Positions 34,823-43,091 of a stretch of DNA of 64,000 nucleotides are shown here, piece after piece. Origin of the DNA: DATEEG01 sp035525055 (GTDB lineage Bacteria > Actinomycetota > Acidimicrobiia > Spongiisociales > ZC4RG35). Location of the stretch: NCBI GenBank assembly GCA_035525055.1, contig DATLEZ010000040.1, positions 1-64,000 of the forward strand, written 5' to 3'. Within the stretch, counting starts at the first letter, position 1, and every line of letters begins with the position of its first letter. The notes beneath the pieces were generated by a model. The model searched no databases, was not told where the DNA came from, and was given only the letters and a program-made list of their open reading frames with translations. Position numbers and translations under genes: made by a program.

Positions 34823-36589
34823 CTACGCAATGGCGTTGACGCCGACCGCAGCGGCCTCCGCCTGAAGACTGACTGCCTGCAGACTGACAGATGGAAGAGA
34901 TAGCTGAAAGATGTTCCAATCGCCGCGTCGGAAGTATTGAAGGTCGCCGCCCATTAGCCGTGCCAGGGTCCGAGCGATGCCCAGGCCAATCCCGACCGAG
35001 TCGAGCTGGCCTGATGATCTCTGGGCCCGTTGGTACGGCAGGAAGATCCGTTCAGAAGCCTCCTCCGGTATCGCGGGGCCGTTGTCAGCCACATTCACCT
35101 GGATCGTGTGATAGGCCTCATTGAGGCGCACTTCGATGGAGGGTCCCCCGTAGCGGCGGGCGTTGGTGATCAGGTTGCGGATGATTTGCCGTACGCGACC
35201 CGGATCGCCCACGGCTCGCAGCAGCGGGGCCAGGTGGTCGATCACCTTGACCCTTGCGACGACCTCAATTCCATAGGCCTCGATCACTTGAGCGACCTGG
35301 GCTTGGACGCAGACCGGGACCTTGGCGATGACCAGCTGGTCCAATTCGGCCCGAGCCGAGACCAGCAGGTCCTCGATTATGTTTCCGAGATCAAAGGCCT
35401 GATCGGCTACCGCTGTGATCATTTCCTCGCGCTCGTGTTGCGATAACGAAGGGTCGTTATCTCGCAAGAGCTCGGCGAACCCCAGTACCCCGGTGAGAGG
35501 AGTGCGGAGCTCGTGGCTGACCGATGCCAGGAATCGGTCCTTGGCTGAGGTCAGGTCTCTCAGGTGTTGCAGCTCTCGATTGGTTTCGTTCCGGCGGTAG
35601 AGCAGATATGTAACAGTGGCCACCGCCGCGCTCAGGGTCAGGCCCGCCATCAACACCAGGAGCGGCGCTTCGCTGTTGAAGGCATACGGCGACCCCTCTT
35701 TGACATCCACCGAGACGCGCCAGATGCGGTCACCCACAGATATCTGGCTAACCCAGCCACCTTCAACGTCGGCTGCAACTGTGGAGAGGTCAGTGACGTC
35801 GACTACCTTCCATGTAACCGCTTCAGCAATCGAGGGTGGTATCCGAGTGGCGAGCAACTCGCTTAGATCCATCGGTGCGAGCGTGAACCCCTCGATAGCT
35901 CCGGTCTCAGGGTCGGCCACTCGCCGATAGAGAATGAATCCGTCGTCTTCATCTTCAGAGAACAGCTGCAGAAACGGAGTAGCGATGGTGGCGTCGGCCT
36001 CGGCGGTCCGCTCCAAGGCGGCGCGGCGCACCGGGTCTGATCCTGAGTCGAATCCATGCGGTCGGTCGAATGCCCCCGCTGGTTCAAACCACTGCGCCGG
36101 GTAGTAAACGGACCGAGGGCCAACCGAAACTCGGCCGCCTTCGGAGTCCCTTTCGAAGACCGAATAGTCCGGGATCTCACGGGAGATGTCTTCTATGTAT
36201 TGATCGAGGTCCTCGCTCCGAACAAGTGCGATAAAGCCAAGCCCCCCCATTCCTTCCACCACACCCACATCGGCCGCAAACAGGGCAAACTCCTTCTGGG
36301 TGACAATGTCACTCGCCCGAAAGAGGCCCGCTGCTGCCACCAGCCGCTCCTCGGCCGAGGCAATGGCGCCAGAAAGCGCTTCAACCACGACCTCCCCGCC
36401 CTGGGCAACCGCACCGTCGGCCCTCAATCCGGATCGGAACCAGAACCCAACAGCGGTCACCAGTGTCAAAACCAGAACGACGATCGCCACGACTCCCACC
36501 ATCACCGCAGGCCCGAACCTCTTGATGGCAGGAACAACGCCCTCGCGATCGCGTTCTAGTTCCCCATTACGCAAGTCCCTAGGCATCAC
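34823..36589 (-). CDS. CHASE-domain sensor histidine kinase
   Basis: The 588-residue protein has transmembrane helix 1 (AVMVGVVAIVVLVLTLVTAV) near residue 30-50 and an extracytoplasmic CHASE domain to about residue 310 (with G-L-G-F-I-A-L-V and the F-D-S-G-S-D-P-V-R-R-A block). Then come helix 2 (PLLVLMAGLTLSAAVATVTY), HisKA with S-V-S-H-E-L-R-T-P-L and a HATPase core (N-L-I-T-N-A-R-R-Y-G, V-A-D-N-G-P, G-I-G-L-G-I-A-R). The C-terminal tail repeats V-S-L-Q-A. CHASE domains bind small ligands such as cytokinin-like molecules. No response regulator gene is adjacent, so it is an orphan kinase. Confidence 0.88.
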   Translation of the reverse strand: MMPRDLRNGELERDREGVVPAIKRFGPAVMVGVVAIVVLVLTLVTAVGFWFRSGLRADGAVAQGGEVVVEALSGAIASAEERLVAAAGLFRASDIVTQKEFALFAADVGVVEGMGGLGFIALVRSEDLDQYIEDISREIPDYSVFERDSEGGRVSVGPRSVYYPAQWFEPAGAFDRPHGFDSGSDPVRRAALERTAEADATIATPFLQLFSEDEDDGFILYRRVADPETGAIEGFTLAPMDLSELLATRIPPSIAEAVTWKVVDVTDLSTVAADVEGGWVSQISVGDRIWRVSVDVKEGSPYAFNSEAPLLVLMAGLTLSAAVATVTYLLYRRNETNRELQHLRDLTSAKDRFLASVSHELRTPLTGVLGFAELLRDNDPSLSQHEREEMITAVADQAFDLGNIIEDLLVSARAELDQLVIAKVPVCVQAQVAQVIEAYGIEVVARVKVIDHLAPLLRAVGDPGRVRQIIRNLITNARRYGGPSIEVRLNEAYHTIQVNVADNGPAIPEEASERIFLPYQRAQRSSGQLDSVGIGLGIARTLARLMGGDLQYFRRGDWNIFQLSLPSVSLQAVSLQAEAAAVGVNAIA

Positions 36590-36739
36590 CCCTCAATATC
36601 GACACCGGCAGACACAACTTGACCAGGGCACCGCACCCTGTTGTCGGTGGAGGATTTAGGCCCTGGTCGCCTAAGGCCCATCGGGCTGTTGAGCCCAGGG
36701 GCGCCTGCCCGCCTGGCTAGCTACCTCGGTGCCACCAAA

Positions 36740-36774
36740 CGAAGAGGGGGGCGCCGGTTGGCCCCCCCCTTTCG
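36740..36774 (-). terminator. Strong GC hairpin downstream of the CHRD gene
   Basis: CGAAGAGGGGGGC pairs with GCCCCCCCCTTTCG around the loop GCCGGTTG with one mismatch and one wobble. It lies about 35 bp after the stop of the leftward CHRD gene. The T-rich stretch is inside the stem rather than after it, so efficiency is uncertain. Confidence 0.5.
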
Positions 36775-36808
36775 TTCTGTTCAAGTCGTGTCGGTTAGGG
36801 GTTGACCC

Positions 36809-37420
36809 CTAGCTGGAAACAACCTTGCCAAGCTGGCCTCTGATCGCACCGGCGGGATAGACCGTGGTGTGAACATTGACGTAGTAACCGGCGCGATTTT
36901 CCTTGATCGAGGTGAGGAGCGTGGCATCCAGCCCCTCGATGCAATCGGAATAGAGGGTCGAGTTCCCACTCACCTTGGTATCGGCGTTGAGGATCGCAAG
37001 GTCGACTACAACACCACCGTTAGTGCCGGCAGCACCGACGTGAATGTGGGCGGCCGTAATCGCGTCAAGGCGCTTCACCTTGACCGCGTAGCAAACGGTC
37101 CCCTCGTCAGGGCGGACACTGACTCGTGCCCAACCTATGCCGTCGGGATCACCGGCCGGGACCTCGTTCGCTCCACTGAGTCGAATGAGGCGCCTGGAAC
37201 TGTGACCGCGATTGCGGTCGTCGCTGGTGTTGCTGAGGCTGGTGTTGTCATCGCTCCGACTGCGGACGGAGGCTTCTCTTGAGCTATTGCGGTCGTCGCT
37301 GTTCGATTCGTTGCGGGTATCGACCCGCGAATCCTCAGACCCATCGTGAGCCTGTATAGGGAGCACCATTACTCCCATCAGTCCAATGACCAGAGCAAGC
37401 ACGAATGCAGCTCTACGCAT
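36809..37420 (-). CDS. Secreted CHRD-domain protein
   Basis: ATG 37420 is set by a perfect AAGGAGGT 5-6 bp upstream, although the frame stays open to 38962. The 203-residue protein has a signal peptide (AAFVLALVIGLMGVMVLPI, cleavage near I-Q-A-H). A Ser/Asp/Arg-rich linker spans residues 28-70. The CHRD domain follows (L-S-G-A-N-E-V-P ... A-H-I-H-V-G-A-A-G ... G-Y-Y-V-N-V-H-T-T-V-Y-P-A-G-A-I-R-G-Q-L). The fold is common in secreted actinobacterial proteins of unknown function. The tRNA-Ile gene begins 162 bp upstream on the other strand. Confidence 0.88.
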   Translation of the reverse strand: MRRAAFVLALVIGLMGVMVLPIQAHDGSEDSRVDTRNESNSDDRNSSREASVRSRSDDNTSLSNTSDDRNRGHSSRRLIRLSGANEVPAGDPDGIGWARVSVRPDEGTVCYAVKVKRLDAITAAHIHVGAAGTNGGVVVDLAILNADTKVSGNSTLYSDCIEGLDATLLTSIKENRAGYYVNVHTTVYPAGAIRGQLGKVVSS

Positions 37421-37581
37421 TGAGACCTCCTTTCGAGGCAACCGTTGAAGTACCCCGAATTTCGACCGGGCAAACCCTTCGAAAGCCCTCGGCTGCCTTG
37501 ATATCGGTGAGATCGGTATCCCCGGGACCGGGGCTCTCGCTGTGCCAGGACCACCGCGATACACTTCCCGATTCCCAGATT

Positions 37582-37659
37582 GGGCCCATAGCTCAGCTCG
37601 GTTAGAGCGCGTCCCTGATAAGGACGAGGTCCGTGGTTCAAGTCCACGTGGGCCCACCA
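37582..37659 (+). tRNA. tRNA-Ile(GAT)
   Basis: It folds completely: acceptor GGGCCCA/TGGGCCC, D-arm GCTC/GAGC, anticodon stem CGTCC/GGACG with loop CTGATAA (anticodon GAT at 37617-37619), T-stem CGTGG/CCACG with loop TTCAAGT, discriminator A and encoded CCA. No ambiguity. Its 3' half is duplicated at 59075-59122, marking it as the integration target of the island to its right. Confidence 0.97.
37612..37658 (+). repeat. attL-like repeat inside tRNA-Ile
   Basis: This is the 3' part of the tRNA from the anticodon stem to the CCA. It matches 59075-59122 over TCCCTGATA, GGACGAGGTCCGTGGTTCAA, TCCACGTGG and CCCACC in order. It is the intact copy and maintains tRNA function. Confidence 0.7.
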
Positions 37660-37662
37660 AGA

Positions 37663-38821
37663 GAGTCTCATTCGAACCATGGCCACAAGAAACAGGCTGC
37701 TTCGCCTCCCAGGGCAACGAACCGTGCGGTCGCTCACGCCGCCCCATCACGTGTTGACGGGTGTATGTCAAGGCATGGTCGGGCGACAACAGCAGATCCA
37801 TCTCGCTTTCAAGCCTTTGCGGTAAATCGTCAGCCAATAGATCCTGGAGTGGCTGCCGAAGATCGGCCCCGCCGATCCGATCGTCAAGCAAATACAACCG
37901 TTCAAACATGGCTTGGTTGGTCAGACGGCGGGTCAGGTCATTGCCCTCTGTGTAGATCCAGGCGCATTCAGACAGAAGTTCGAGTATCGAATCGACTACC
38001 TCGATTGCCTTTTCAAACTGATAGCTCGCCGCCTCCAAGAGCCGACGGGCCGTCAGTTCCTCGCGTCGAATTCGGTCTTGTTCCTCTTTCAGGAGATCCA
38101 GCGGGATGGCCTCGGCATAGTGGGCGTCAAGCAACCGGCGCCGCTGGATGTCGAAGTCAGCCAGTCGCTTTTGTTGGATCTCGGCTTCATTGCGCCCGAG
38201 TGCCTTGGCCTTATGAATGTGATCGAGCACCAAGTCCCGGAGCTTTGACATAGCGTCGGAACTCAGGCTGACCGATACATAAAACTGTTCGACGGCTCTC
38301 TCAACGGCCCCGGCTGGAACATAGGGCTGCCGGCAGCCGTTGCGCCGAGTCCGGCCGCTGCAGTAGAAGTAGGCGTAAGCCCCACCGTTACCGTGAACCT
38401 GCGTAAAGGAGATGCGCGACCCGCAATAACCGCACCAAAGGGTGCCCTTGAGGTAGTGCTTGTGCTGACGAACCTTTTCCCCCGACTCGCGGCGCGACCG
38501 CAAGATGGCTTGCACCGCTTCGAACACGTCTTCGTCGATCAATGGTTGGTGGCGGCCGGGATACTCGACGCCCTCCCACGTGACCACGCCGATGTAATAG
38601 TGATTCGCTAGTACCTTGGCCACGTTGGAGGTCGTGAGCGGTCGGGCCGGTTGCCGTGGCGTGGTCGGAGTGCGCAGGCCTCGGTCGGCCAGTTCAATCT
38701 GGATGTCGCGAATAGACCACTCGCCGGTGGCGTAAGCGCTGAAGGCCCATTGGATATACGGTGCCCGGTCTTCATCGACCACGACGGTGCGAACACAGGC
38801 CAGCGCCAGGAACCCAATCAT
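37663..38821 (-). pseudogene. Serine recombinase lacking its catalytic domain
   Basis: From about 38821 leftward the frame gives a Recombinase domain (VVVDEDRAPYIQWAFSAYAT, I-Q-I-E-L-A-D-R-G-L-R-T-P, NVAKVLANHYYIGVVTWEG). A zinc ribbon follows (G-T-L-W-C-G-Y-C-G ... F-Y-C-S-G-R-T-R-R-N-G-C), then a long coiled-coil arm. The N-terminal resolvase domain with the catalytic Ser is missing. No stop codon ends the gene: the frame runs on through the antisense of the tRNA into the CHRD gene. Inactive as it stands; probably the former integrase of the island or of an earlier element. Confidence 0.75.
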
Positions 38822-38841
38822 CGTTGGTAGGTCGACCGGTC

Positions 38842-39095
38842 CTAAAGCGTTTGGACTACCTGTATTTCGATCTCCGCAACCGCAAGAAGGACGAGATCGT
38901 CGTGGTGACACTTCGAGGTGACTCGATGAACGTGCGACTACTCGACTCGTCTGGGGAGCCATCTACCTGAAGACGGACGGCGAGCGTCTGATCACCGCCT
39001 TCAAGATCGAGGCCGGATCACCCACGAAGAAGTGGTTCTACTTCGAGTACGGGCTGGACGCCACCGGTCAGCTGTCCCTGGTCAGATGGGTTTAG
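38842..39095 (+). pseudogene. DUF1883-like gene remnant
   Basis: The first frame reads RLDYLYFDLRNRKKDEIVVV, then L-R-G-D-S-M-N-V-R-L-L-D-S, the pattern of DUF1883 (D-L ... G-x-x-V-x-V-x-L-x-G-x-x-x-N-V-R-L-M-D). After a frameshift near 38955 the reading continues YLKTDGERLITAFKIEAG, KKWFYFEYGLD to TAG 39095. No start codon is evident. It is a decayed small gene between the recombinase and the SARP gene. Confidence 0.45.
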
Positions 39096-39103
39096 CCAGC
39101 CGA

Positions 39104-39808
39104 TCAGCTGACCAACTCCTGGAAGAGGTCCGGGAGCACCCGGTCCGCGGGGAGACATAGCTGCTCTCTCACATCTTCGCGGTAGCTGAGGAGATGGCGA
39201 AGGCCGGCCAGGGTGTTGCCCTCCTCGCGGTAGGCACGCACTAGGAGCCGATGCGAGGTGTCACGGAACGGCGAGCACGCGATGGCGGCAAGGCTGGCTT
39301 TGATCGCCAGCAGATGGCTGTTGCTCTCCAGAAAGCGCGCAGCGAGGGCTTCCAGGACGTGGACCCGGGTCTCTCGATAGCACTCCCGCTCTGGATTCAC
39401 CCACGGCTCATCCCAATCGGGAAGCAGGTCATAGCTGAACGTCTCGATGACTGCCTCCCCATCAACCGGTGTTGAGCGGCCCGACAGCAGCGTTCGGCCC
39501 AAGGTCTCCGCATCGTGGAGGTCGACGTCACACGTCTCGGCCAGCTCGAGATGATCGCCGTCGCTGTGAACCAGTTGCGGCCGTGTCGATCCGAGTCGCC
39601 ACAAGGCTGTTCTGAGTCGGCCGTGGGCATGGGTGTCGACCACGTCCGGCCAAAGCATGGCGGCGATCTGCTCCCGTGGCATCGGTCGCCGGCGCAGAGC
39701 CAGAAAAGCCAACAAACGGTGCGCCGAGGAACCGCTCGAGGGAGGGTCGCTTCCTCCGACGATTCTGAAGCAACCGAGGAGTTCGACCCGGAAAGACTCT
39801 GCCGACAC
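39104..39808 (-). CDS. SARP/BTAD transcriptional regulator without NTPase domain
   Basis: GTG 39808 gives 234 residues (the frame opens at 39910). Domain order: OmpR-type winged helix (FRVELLGCFRIVGG, then H-R-L-L-A-F-L-A-L-R-R-R-P, A-A-M-L-W-P-D, LRTALWRLGS) and a BTAD domain with TPR-like helices (LEALAARFLESNSHLLAIKA, ASLAAIACSPFRDTSHRLLV). This is the small SARP form (ActII-ORF4/DnrI-like). It is divergent from the metzincin gene, whose start is 145 bp away, making that gene the obvious target. Confidence 0.8.
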   Translation of the reverse strand: MSAESFRVELLGCFRIVGGSDPPSSGSSAHRLLAFLALRRRPMPREQIAAMLWPDVVDTHAHGRLRTALWRLGSTRPQLVHSDGDHLELAETCDVDLHDAETLGRTLLSGRSTPVDGEAVIETFSYDLLPDWDEPWVNPERECYRETRVHVLEALAARFLESNSHLLAIKASLAAIACSPFRDTSHRLLVRAYREEGNTLAGLRHLLSYREDVREQLCLPADRVLPDLFQELVS

Positions 39809-39952
39809 TTGTGGCCCCCAATCAGTCTTCTCAACTCTAGAGAGCTGTCGGCGCCCGAATTGATCCCGACGATATCCCGGTGTGACGGATCGGTGACGCC
39901 CAAGGAACACCTGTCGGTGAGAGTCGATCCGGTCTCACGAAGAGGGAAACGA

Positions 39953-41107
39953 ATGGGTCATTCACTTCTGCGTCAGCTGAGACTTCACCGAGCGATCCTT
40001 CTCTGGGGCTGTTGGCGGGTTGTCCTCGAGTTGGAGGTCCTCAAAGCAAGGGCCAGCGGCGAGATCGCCTTTCTCTTCGGGACCGAGGCAGATCCCAACA
40101 AGCCGGTGGTCTACCTCGACACCATGAACCTGGTTCTCAATGCCGACGAGGATGTGTTCGGCCCCGGTGGGACACCTTCGGCCTGCCTAGCTCCCGGCTC
40201 ACGCCCACGTATCGACTTCGACCAGAAGTCACAGAAGTTCGAATCCGGGTTCGAGATCATGATCGACTTCCCGGCCCTGCGACTGGAGACCGAGAAGGAG
40301 CAAGAGGGCGATCGGGAATCCGACACACCCGGCCCTCTCGCAATCCCGACCAAGGCCCAAATTCGAGGGCACTTCCCGGGCACACTCCGACCGGTGGAGT
40401 ACGGGGTGGAGATGTTCGAAGGTGAGCTCATCATCGCGTTGCCACCTCAGGTCGAAGACAAGATCCGGATGTCCGAACTGCGGGTGGAATTTCTGATCCC
40501 ACTCCGGTGGATCCGCTTCACTTCCCACAAGCAGCTGACCCTGCAGCCGGTGTTCCTCTCCGCTGCCGGGACCACCCCGCCAACGGGCGAGGACTTCTAC
40601 CCGGGGCTCGCCAACGCCAACGTCCTTTGGGGAAGATGCTGCGTCGAGTTCGTGACCCGATGCCCCATCTACGTCGACGAGCAGGATTGGCGGGTGGCGA
40701 CGCAGAACGAGGCGATCGCCTTCAAGAACGGCACCGACGTCAGCGACGCCATCGAGGTCTTCGTCGTCGGGGAACTTGACCCGGTCGACATGTGGGGTGG
40801 AGGGGCCACTTGGGGCTCGGGCACCGCCACGGCCAAGGTGGTTTCGACGGACAATCAGCTACCACTGAACCAGACCCACATGGCTCACGAGCTGGGGCAC
40901 GTCCTCGGGCTGGGGCACCCCGGTGACTCCGGCGACGGGCTCACCGATGGTTGCATCGGTTCGCTGATGGAGCCGAGTGGGTTCTTCGCCGACAACCCGG
41001 CACTCCAGTGCGAAGGCAATTGCGACAACATCTCAAACCCGTTGCTCCGCTTCGCTCCATGGCAATTCTGCATCAGCCGGGATCGGCCCGACGACCAGCT
41101 CTTCTGA
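39953..41107 (+). CDS. Metzincin-type zinc metallopeptidase
   Basis: ATG 39953 (AGAGGGA upstream) gives 384 residues, although the frame is open further left through the SARP gene. The first 270 residues are beta-rich with no known domain. Near residue 310, H-M-A-H-E-L-G-H-V-L-G-L-G-H is the extended HExxHxxGxxH zinc site, and S-L-M-E-P-S-G is the Met-turn, so this is a metzincin. Cys pairs follow (LQCEGNCDN). No signal peptide is clear (the N-terminus is basic), so secretion is uncertain. It is divergent from a SARP regulator. Confidence 0.75.
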   Translation: MGHSLLRQLRLHRAILLWGCWRVVLELEVLKARASGEIAFLFGTEADPNKPVVYLDTMNLVLNADEDVFGPGGTPSACLAPGSRPRIDFDQKSQKFESGFEIMIDFPALRLETEKEQEGDRESDTPGPLAIPTKAQIRGHFPGTLRPVEYGVEMFEGELIIALPPQVEDKIRMSELRVEFLIPLRWIRFTSHKQLTLQPVFLSAAGTTPPTGEDFYPGLANANVLWGRCCVEFVTRCPIYVDEQDWRVATQNEAIAFKNGTDVSDAIEVFVVGELDPVDMWGGGATWGSGTATAKVVSTDNQLPLNQTHMAHELGHVLGLGHPGDSGDGLTDGCIGSLMEPSGFFADNPALQCEGNCDNISNPLLRFAPWQFCISRDRPDDQLF

Positions 41108-41297
41108 CGCATCGACAGATCGCGTCTGCGATACGCCGCCTATAGCCTGCCGGGACCGATGGACACGTCTGATCCCGGACCGAGCTTCGACGAGCTGCGC
41201 GCGGCATGCACCCGATTCCTGGTCGGTCACGGTCGACCCACACCTCAGAAGCCGCTGGAGGAGATCTTTGGTCCTCGACGGTGCTTCCGGCGATAAG

Positions 41298-42229
41298 GCC
41301 GAATTCCTCCGGGATGGAGTCAATTATCACTAACGGGATCCAAAACGGCCACGTCGATACCTTATGGTCGACGGAGAACGCGAGACCTGGGACCTCGAGT
41401 ACTGCGTCAAGAAACGGTGGCCACATTCTCAGGACCCTGTCCGCAACAACGTCGAATTGACCATTCGGCTCCGCAATCGCATTGAGCATCGATACGAGGC
41501 CGGGCTGACGGTGGCTGCCACTGGGTTTACGCAAGCTCTTGTCATTAATTTTGAGGAAGAGCTCGTCAGCCACTTTGGTCCGACCTATTCGATTGCCGAG
41601 TACGTCCACATACCTGTTTCACTCAGCACGTTGTCGCGTGAGGGAGTAGCTCGGCTAGTCGCCGCCCAACAGCAACTCCCACAAAAGCTGAAGGACTTCT
41701 TCGTTGAGTATCGATCCGGCGTAACGCCGGAAGTTGCAGCTGACCGTCGATTCGAGTTCCGAGTCGAGATCGTTCAGAAACGGACTGCCAAGTCCGACGC
41801 GGAATCTTGCGGTCTGTCAGCTTCGTAAACGAGGGCGACCTTACAGATGATGAACTGGCTGCCTATCAGGCTCTAGCCAAGACAGGCCGGGTCATACTTC
41901 GGGAAAAGTCGCGACCCGTCTCGAACCTCGGCCGGCTCAGGCCAAAAGCGGCTTGCCTGCAGGTAGAACAACAGATCCCGTTCAGGTTCAGACCTTCAGC
42001 CGAGTTTCCGCAAGCATGGAAACATTTCCGTGTTCGTCCACCGACTACCACCAAGGGGCAAGCACGGCAGAAGACCGATGAGCGATACTGCTATTACGAA
42101 GCCTGGAACGACTACGTCTACACCCCGAAGTGCGTAGAGCTCCTAGTGCGAGAGTGCGGGACCGCAAAAGGCTTCCGCAAAGTAATAGGTCGCAGTCCGA
42201 CTGTTAAGCAAACCACACCGTCTAAGTAG
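41298..42229 (+). pseudogene. DUF3644 (HEPN-type) gene with nonsense and frameshift
   Basis: The recognisable product starts mid-protein at AEFLRDGVNYH. A TAA at 41331-41333 stands where Tyr is expected. The same frame then continues RDPKRPRRYLMVDGERETW, ending past L-R-N-R-I-E-H-R-Y, the HEPN R-x4-H motif. A second break near 41805-41825 shifts to V-S-F-V-N-E-G and runs to 42229 (W-N-D-Y-V-Y-T-P-K, ECGTAKGFRKVIGR). The N-terminal 60 or so residues are gone. It was probably an abortive-infection RNase; now inactive. Confidence 0.68.
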
Positions 42230-42420
42230 GTAGGCAGCCCTTCACTCGAACGTCTGTTCATCGTATTTTATCAACATACCACTGCCAAGGCAGACCGGTC
42301 AGGTCAGCGGCACTATCTAGAGTTAGCACCAGAAGCAACCTTGGGAGTTGCGAGGGCGCGCGCAGAGGATCGAACTACCGATCTACCCCTTAGGCCCATC
42401 CCGTTGCGGGTTCGCGCTTA

Positions 42421-42468
42421 GTCTCAATAGGGCCACGTCTCAATAGGGCCACGTCTCAATAGGGCCAC
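42421..42468. repeat. Three tandem 16-bp repeats
   Basis: GTCTCAATAGGGCCAC is repeated exactly three times head to tail. It sits between the DUF3644 remnant and the integrase fragment, about 25 bp before the latter becomes readable. This could be arm-type integrase sites or the outer end of a lost element. Confidence 0.8.
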
Positions 42469-42494
42469 AAGACAGCTAGCAGGCGAACCACCGC

Positions 42495-42650
42495 AGATGG
42501 CCAGACTTCGATGACAAGGCCGCAGGCGAGCTGATGTTCAAAACTCTGCGAGGTGGGCCGGTCCGGCCGAACAGCTTCCGGCGCCGAGTCTGCGCCCTGG
42601 GGGCCAAGGGTCGCGAGGTCAACGCAAACAACGTGAGGTTGCAGGTCTGA
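42495..42650 (+). pseudogene. Tyrosine integrase fragment
   Basis: A short open stretch reads D-F-D-D-K-A-A-G-E-L-M-F-K-T-L-R-G-G-P-V-R, then PNSFRRRVCALGA, ending TGA at 42648. E-L-(V/M)-F-x-(S/T)-x-R-G-G-P-(L/V)-R-x-x-N/S-F-R-R-R-V is the segment between the catalytic Lys and His-x-x-Arg boxes of phage-type integrases. Nothing of the active-site boxes remains. It ends 7 bp before the cupin gene. Confidence 0.5.
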
Positions 42651-42656
42651 TGAGGA

Positions 42657-43073
42657 TCAGCCGAGGGTCACGCGAGGGTTCGACCCGGCTGGGACCTCAG
42701 TGAAGTCCGGGAGAGTCTTCAACACCTCCTCCGCTCCTGCCGGGGCATACACCGCAAGGATCACCATCGGCTCGTAACTGGTGTTCAGTGTCGAGTGGAA
42801 CACCCCCTTCGGGATCCAAACGGCGTCGCCTGGCACGACGGGCTTCGGTTCACTGTCGTCGATCGTCTGATCTCCTCTCCCAGAAAGGATGTAGAGGATC
42901 TCGTCCGACTCGGGATGGTTGTGCCGATCATGTCCCTTGCCTGGAAGGAGGACGACATGCATCAGGCTGCAGTCACCGCCTTCCGTGTTGTCGGTTGCAA
43001 TGAGTGGCTTGATGATTCCCCAATCGAAGGTCCAGGTCGGGATCACAAACGGATCTACGAACTTGGCGGGCAT
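42657..43073 (-). CDS. Cupin-domain protein
   Basis: ATG 43073 has GAGGGGAGAGGA immediately upstream (an earlier ATG at 43091 lies within that tract). The 138-residue single cupin has G-x-x-x-x-x-H-x-H-x-x-x(3)-E as H-D-R-H-N-H-P-E-S-D-E-I-L-Y-I-L-S-G-R-G, and the second motif P-G-D-A-V-W-I-P-K-G-V-F-H-S. These provide a His3-Glu metal site. It may be a sugar isomerase or a sensor or dioxygenase subunit. It is the last gene of the leftward catabolic operon, 18 bp after the TIM-barrel gene. Confidence 0.8.
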   Translation of the reverse strand: MPAKFVDPFVIPTWTFDWGIIKPLIATDNTEGGDCSLMHVVLLPGKGHDRHNHPESDEILYILSGRGDQTIDDSEPKPVVPGDAVWIPKGVFHSTLNTSYEPMVILAVYAPAGAEEVLKTLPDFTEVPAGSNPRVTLG

Positions 43074-43091
43074 GGTCCTCTCCCCTCTCAT

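Noticed and set aside
39515..39952. An N-terminal extension of the metzincin by 146 codons
   Set aside because: It is antisense to the SARP gene and has shadow-frame composition; ATG 39953 has a purine-rich tract upstream.
42354..42399. A tRNA-Arg-like gene on the minus strand
   Set aside because: CCT anticodon-like and TTCGATC-like pieces are present, but stems are mismatched and no 5' half exists; at most an att remnant.
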